Below, piece by piece: positions 9,401 through 9,732 of a stretch of DNA of 9,732 nt. Location of the stretch: NCBI GenBank assembly GCA_020442235.1, contig JAGRKQ010000046.1, forward strand, positions 10,556-20,287, given 5' to 3'. Below the pieces are notes generated by a model. That model saw nothing but the letters and a program-made list of their open reading frames with translations. It did not search any database and had not been told where the DNA came from. The DNA is from Hyphomicrobiaceae bacterium (GTDB lineage Bacteria > Pseudomonadota > Alphaproteobacteria > Rhizobiales > MH13). The position numbers were made by a program, and so were the translations under genes. The stretch's first letter is position 1. Each line of letters begins with the position of its first letter.

Positions 9401-9732
9401 ATTCGGTGGAGGACATCCCCGTTGCGGTTGCCGATGCCTATAGCGTCGATGAGGACATGACCCTGACGGTCAGTGCGGCAAACGGCGTCCTTGTCAATGA
9501 CAGCGATGGTGACGGAGATACGATCTATACGACAGAGGGCAGGCTCCCCGCTCATGGCTTCCTGGATCTTCAGCCAGACGGTTCGTTCACCTACAGACCC
9601 GACGCCAATTTCAGCGGCACGGATTCCTTCACCTACATTCCCCATGACGGCAAGACGGCGGGCAACGAAGTCACCGTCACCCTCACCGTCAATCCGGTGA
9701 ATGATGCTCCGGTTGCTGTTGCCAATGCCTAC
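1..9732 (+). CDS. Giant multi-domain VCBS/cadherin-like repeat adhesin, internal fragment (both ends outside window)
   Basis: Frame 1 reads through the entire window without a stop, giving 3,244 residues with neither the start nor the end of the gene present. The product is rich in Asp, Thr, Gly, Ala, Val and Asn, and I read no cysteine in it. It is built from about 20 beta-sandwich repeats whose boundaries carry N-D-A-P or N-E-A-P linkers, plus one PA14-like, one LamG-like and one propeller-like module. Proteins of this build (BapA, LapA, SiiE and VCBS-domain proteins) are calcium-dependent surface adhesins or biofilm matrix proteins, normally exported by a dedicated type I ABC transporter through a TolC-like pore. 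No RTX nonapeptide, secretion signal, membrane segment or catalytic motif is visible here, so the export route and the ligand are inferred. AGA/AGG arginine codons occur only after about base 8270. An alternative is a rhizobial outer-surface protein annotated simply as 'VCBS domain-containing' or 'tandem-95 repeat protein'. The coding call is very secure; the biological role is only general. Confidence 0.96.
418..783 (+). repeat. VCBS repeat 1, classic 122-residue type
   Basis: A canonical VCBS unit. It has a G-S-V-T-E-D entry, the F-A-D-V-D-L-S-D acidic strand, an S-D-T-T-G-T-G turn, W-T-Y-T-L-D-N-A-L-A-Q-Q-L-A-E-G-Q, V-Y-T-V-T-V-D-D-G-Q-G-G and the exit I-T-I-T-G-Q-N-D-A-P. This family forms calcium-binding Ig-like beta-sandwiches in exported adhesins. 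Its 122-residue length equals that of repeats 4 and 5. Confidence 0.9.
784..1575 (+). repeat. VCBS repeats 2 and 3, extended type (131 and 133 residues)
   Basis: Two adjacent units, at 784-1176 and 1177-1575. Both keep the VCBS acidic core (V-S-D-V-D-L-L-D and I-S-D-V-D-T-T-D) and the exit linker (G-T-N-D-A-P and G-S-N-D-L-P). Each carries an extra segment absent from classic units: a Q-x-E-A/L-L-L-A-M helix-like stretch, then W-T-F, then F-D-Y/F-L-A-x-G-E-S-L before the final strands. The second ends with the T-A-T-D-D-N-G calcium-type turn. They look like a diverged tandem pair of one subfamily. Confidence 0.85.
1576..2307 (+). repeat. VCBS repeats 4 and 5, classic type (122 residues each)
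   Basis: Two units of equal length, at 1576-1941 and 1942-2307. Repeat 4 has G-S-V-L-E-D, F-S-D-L-D-H-S-D, V-N-W-T-Y-N-L and I-D-D-G-H-G-G, and its linker is the variant G-V-N-D-P-T instead of N-D-A-P. Repeat 5 has A-V-V-E-D-D, F-S-D-A-D-L-K-D, an S-D-T-T-G-T-G turn shared with repeat 1, and ends G-A-N-D-A-P. Both lack the extra helix-like segment of their neighbours, so classic and extended forms alternate in pairs. Confidence 0.87.
2308..3159 (+). repeat. VCBS repeats 6 and 7, extended type (142 residues each)
   Basis: Two units of exactly equal length, at 2308-2733 and 2734-3159. They align without gaps across a T-x-L-x-E-D-T-D entry, S-G-x-L-S-V-x-D-x-D-L-x-D-S-V, a V-P-G-L-D-N-A segment, P-V-I-A, S-G-T, W-T-F-T-G-x-E-P-x-F-D-Y-L and an I-T-G or I-E-G exit strand. 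They are clearly a tandem duplication, but have diverged at DNA level. The linkers are N-D-T-P and N-D-G-P. Confidence 0.87.
3160..3909 (+). repeat. VCBS repeat 8, split by an inserted domain (250 residues)
   Basis: The first half (3160 to about 3294) has a K-G-S-V-I-E-A-G entry and reaches D-D-I-D-H-G-A-T-L-T-W-S, which normally leads straight into the next strand. The second half resumes at about 3706 with L-S-V-Y-G-T-F-S-I, D-G-T-W-S-F-V-L-D-D-S-R-P-A-T-Q-A-L-A-A-G-Q, then V-S-D-E-N-G and the exit V-T-I-T-G-T-N-D-A-P. Joining the two halves gives a textbook VCBS unit of about 112 residues. The extra 137 or so residues between them are a separate module. Confidence 0.85.
3295..3705 (+). other. 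PA14/galactose-binding-like beta-sandwich inserted in VCBS repeat 8
   Basis: About 137 residues with no VCBS features. It holds a P-A-W-G ... F-S-V-W-M segment, then R-T-V-S-I-A-T-T-G-D-Y-T-F-K-F-A-A-D-D-T-G-type strands, the diagnostic V-Y-V-D-G-I turn, L-T-A-G-D-H-I-I-R-I and a terminal V-W-N-T-R. The series 'G-x-Y-x-F, A-D-D, V-x-V-D-G, L-x-A-G-x-H-x-I-x-I' is the pattern of PA14-type and related carbohydrate-binding beta-sandwiches. In this family it suggests binding to glycans or cell walls. I infer the fold from the pattern, and the ligand is unknown. A lookalike jellyroll from a tail-fibre-type domain is the main alternative. Confidence 0.62.
3910..4200 (+). repeat. Cadherin/Ig-like repeat 9 (97 residues)
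   Basis: Marks the switch from VCBS units to shorter Ig/cadherin-like units. It has a G-T-E-D-T-G entry, D-F-E-G-D-A-L-A-I, F-S-Y-T-P-A-A-D-Y-S-G-P-V-T-V-S-Y-D-V-I-D-G-N-G-G and the exit I-D-P-V-T-D-T-P. This is the 'tandem-95'/cadherin-like-5 pattern. Its length matches the 97-residue units of the C-terminal array, although the sequences have diverged. Confidence 0.82.
4201..4533 (+). repeat. Ig-like repeat 10 (111 residues)
   Basis: A different bacterial Ig-like subtype. It has a G-A-E-D-A-T entry, I-T-A-V-T-I-S-G-V, N-G-T-L-S-A-G, a W-S-L-T-Q-A-Q-L-T-G-L-S-F strand-and-turn, P-D-A-D-F-N-G-T-V-T-L and the exit V-T-P-V-N-D-A-P. Units of this kind are common in giant proteobacterial adhesins and serve as spacers. 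Confidence 0.78.
4534..4857 (+). repeat. Cadherin-like repeat 11 (108 residues)
   Basis: Entry I-D-E-D-S-G, then L-L-A-N-D-T, the strand I-E-F-T-P-T-A-D-Y-N-G-P-A-S-F-T-Y-T-V-T-D-N-G, and the exit I-N-P-V-A-D-A-P. This matches the cadherin-like/tandem-95 family. The N-E-S and A-D-D-F-L-S-D segments lengthen two loops compared with the 97-residue form. Confidence 0.8.
4858..5226 (+). repeat. Ig-like repeat 12, 'A-A-D-F-G-F-x-D' subtype (123 residues)
   Basis: A recognisable subtype of repeat in large bacterial surface proteins. It has L-S-E-D-G-S, A-A-D-F-G-F-T-D-P-K-D-S-P-A-D, L-P-T-A-G-S-L-T-L-D-G, I-H-A-G-K-L-V-F-T-P-D-A-D-A-N-G-T-G-Y-type strands, F-Q-V-Q-D-D-G, L-D-P-S-A-N-T and the exit V-T-P-V-N-D-A-P. 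All key positions of the subtype are present, so it appears intact. Only one copy is visible in the window. Confidence 0.83.
5227..5514 (+). repeat. Cadherin-like repeat 13 (96 residues)
   Basis: Entry N-E-D-A-P-L-I-I, then the calcium-type A-S-D-I-D-G-D-A-L-T-V, N-D-G-T-F-T-F-T-P-A-A-D-D-D, V-T-F-S-Y-T-V-S-D-G and the exit T-P-V-N-D-A-P. It lies directly before the lectin-like module and probably serves as its rigid stem. Confidence 0.82.
5539..6132 (+). other. LamG/concanavalin A-like jellyroll lectin domain
   Basis: About 198 residues with the hallmark order of bacterial LamG-like jellyroll domains. It opens P-I-H-L-W-A-G-E-G-N-A-N-D-S-V-G, followed by A-F-N-F-D-G-A-D-D-R-I, F-T-I-S-G-W-I-K-T, G-A-W-V-H-F-A-A-V-R, I-R-L-Y-V-N-G-T-L, L-T-I-G-S-H-P and the closing G-A-L-D-Q-L-A-F-F-D-K-A-L-S-A-D-E-I. 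Such modules bind sugars or proteins, often with calcium, and here it sits as a single copy in the stalk. No hydrolase residues are evident. The assignment is strong; its ligand is unknown. Confidence 0.9.
6154..6753 (+). repeat. Two tandem cadherin-like repeats (95 and 105 residues)
   Basis: Units at 6154-6438 and 6439-6753 share an E-E-N or A-E-N entry, A-T-D-x-D/E-G-x-A-L-T, the block G-G-A-D-A-A-L-F-D-I-D, T-G-x-L-x-F-K, A-P-D-F-E-N, N-V-Y-D-V and x-S-D-G. They end N-V-N-E-A-P and D-V-P-E-A-P. These are the calcium-ligand motifs (x-E-N, D-x-D/E-G, A-P-D-F-E, linker N-x-A-P) of bacterial cadherin repeats, so they should stiffen with calcium. The shared block makes the pair an obvious duplication. 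Confidence 0.9.
6754..7038 (+). repeat. Cadherin-like repeat 14 (95 residues)
   Basis: Entry S-T-D-E-D-T-P-L-V-L, then A-A-Q-I-T-G-N-D-I-N-P-P-G, V-N-G-T-V-A-L-N-G-S-T-V-T-F-T-P-N-A-D-F-N-G-type strands, F-T-Y-T-I-D-N-G and the exit V-D-P-V-N-D-A-P. It belongs to the tandem-95/cadherin-like-5 family and leads into the propeller-like module. Confidence 0.83.
7039..8169 (+). other. Beta-propeller-like repeat module (about 375 residues)
   Basis: A block unlike the Ig-type repeats. From about 7249 it contains five or six diverged copies of a 50-60-residue blade-like motif. Each has a strand such as L-P-G-G-D-F-V-V-T-W (7435-7464), L-Q-N-G-N-I-A-I-V-Y, L-A-D-G-R-I-V-A-V-V or L-P-D-G-G-F-A-V-I-F, then an R-x-F-x-x-D/N-G-x-P-type strand (F-G-R-L-F-N-M-D-G-T-P, A-R-I-F-D-A-D-M-N-P-V, Q-Q-F-D-A-N-G-A-P-V). 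The last copy (8086-8166) is a half blade. An N-terminal stretch with L-P-N-G-G (about 7147) may supply the matching half to close the ring. Similar blocks occur in alphaproteobacterial RTX-like proteins. No enzymatic residues are recognised, and a binding platform is the likeliest role. Confidence 0.65.
8185..8547 (+). repeat. Ig-like repeat 15, 'D-I-N-A-A-L' subtype (about 121 residues)
   Basis: Entry S-I-V-E-D-S-S-G, then I-S-I-A-D-T-D-A-G-A-D, V-T-L-R-V-N-R-G-A-L, L-A-F-T-G-S-Q-A-D-I-N-A-A-L-A-S-L-T-Y, H-S-G-T-A-T-L-T-I, N-D-Q-G-S-T-G-S-G-G-A-L-S-D-T and the exit T-P-V-N-D-A-P. This subtype is frequent in giant adhesins. Its V-N-R segment uses AGG codons at 8275 and 8284, the first AGG/AGA codons I find in the gene. 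Confidence 0.82.
8881..9054 (+). repeat. Long near-identical direct repeat, copy 1 (partner 9463-9636)
   Basis: Bases 8881-9054 match 9463-9636 at a distance of 582 bp with five differences in 174 bases by eye. From 8913 to 9054 the only difference is A at 8989 versus C at 9571 (Lys to Gln). Even third codon positions and rare codons are identical. This indicates recent duplication or gene conversion between units B and B'. Confidence 0.9.
9463..9636 (+). repeat. Long near-identical direct repeat, copy 2 (partner 8881-9054)
   Basis: This is the second copy of the 174-bp repeat, inside unit B'. After it the two units diverge: F-T-Y is followed by I-P-H-D-G-K here and by R-A-Y-D-G-E in the first copy. 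The homogenised segment therefore covers only the centre of the unit. Confidence 0.9.

Larger units (their letters stand above)
8548..9732 (+). repeat. Array of 97-residue cadherin-like repeats with a two-unit (A-B-A'-B') higher-order period
   Basis: Units start at 8548 (A), 8839 (B), 9130 (A'), 9421 (B') and 9712 (next unit, cut by the window end). Every spacing is exactly 291 bp. All have a D-E-D or K-E-D entry, N/D-D-S/T-D, G-S-F-x-Y-x-P-x-A-N-F-x-G-T-D-S-F and a V-N/E-D-x-P exit. A and A' share D-V-S-N-G and exit S-V-N/E-D-V/I-P. B and B' share I-Y-T-T-E-G-R-L-P-A-H-G-F-L-D-L and exit N-P-V-N-D-T/A-P. The fifth unit opens with the same V-A-V-A-N-A-Y as unit A, so the dimer pattern probably continues downstream. 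These are tandem-95/VCBS-like stalk units. Confidence 0.92.

Noticed and set aside
8881..9636. Transposon or IS-mediated duplication to explain the near-identical 174-bp copies
   Set aside because: There are no inverted repeats, target duplications or transposase fragments, and the copies keep the exact domain phase. Unequal recombination or gene conversion explains them better.
8548..9732. CRISPR array or satellite DNA, because of the regular direct repeats
   Set aside because: The 291/582-bp period is a multiple of three, the repeats encode conserved 97-residue domains in frame, and there is no short repeat with unique spacers.

Overview
The whole 9,732-base window lies inside one gene. 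Frame 1 of the + strand is open from base 1 to base 9,732 (3,244 codons, no stop) and both ends run off the window. It encodes the middle of a giant, repetitive, extracellular calcium-dependent adhesin or biofilm matrix protein of the BapA/LapA/VCBS class. These proteins are usually exported by a type I secretion system in Gram-negative bacteria. The start codon, the N-terminal retention or signal region, and the C-terminal RTX/secretion signal are all outside the window, so the export route is inferred. High GC, almost exclusive use of GC-ending codons, and the mix of VCBS, cadherin-like and propeller-like modules fit an alphaproteobacterium, probably Hyphomicrobiales (Rhizobium/Agrobacterium-like). 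The genus cannot be fixed from this sequence.

Layout, N- to C-terminal. (1) Bases 1-3909: nine VCBS-type beta-sandwich repeats. Some are classic 122-residue units and others are extended 131-142-residue units; nearly all end in a T-G-x-N-D-x-P type linker. The ninth is split by a PA14-like beta-sandwich insert (about 3295-3705). (2) 3910-5514: five heterogeneous cadherin/Ig-like repeats of 96-123 residues ending in P-V-N-D-A-P-like linkers. (3) 5539-6132: a LamG/concanavalin-A-like lectin jellyroll. (4) 6154-7038: two true cadherin-like repeats and one cadherin-like Ig repeat. (5) 7039-8169: a roughly 375-residue module with beta-propeller-like repeats (L-x-G-G-x-F-V-V-T-W type). (6) 8185-8547: one more Ig-like repeat. 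(7) 8548-9732: a strictly periodic array of 97-residue repeats in an A-B-A'-B' pattern, with a 582-bp dimer period and stretches of near-identical DNA. It continues past the window edge.

The repeats form a long calcium-stiffened stalk. The PA14-like, LamG and propeller-like modules are candidate ligand-binding heads spaced along it. There is no intergenic space, RNA gene, promoter, terminator, mobile element or CRISPR array. Very long open frames on the minus strand (up to 1,158 codons) are codon-bias shadows: they are exactly in register with the sense codons and end only where the sense gene uses a rare TCA or CTA codon.
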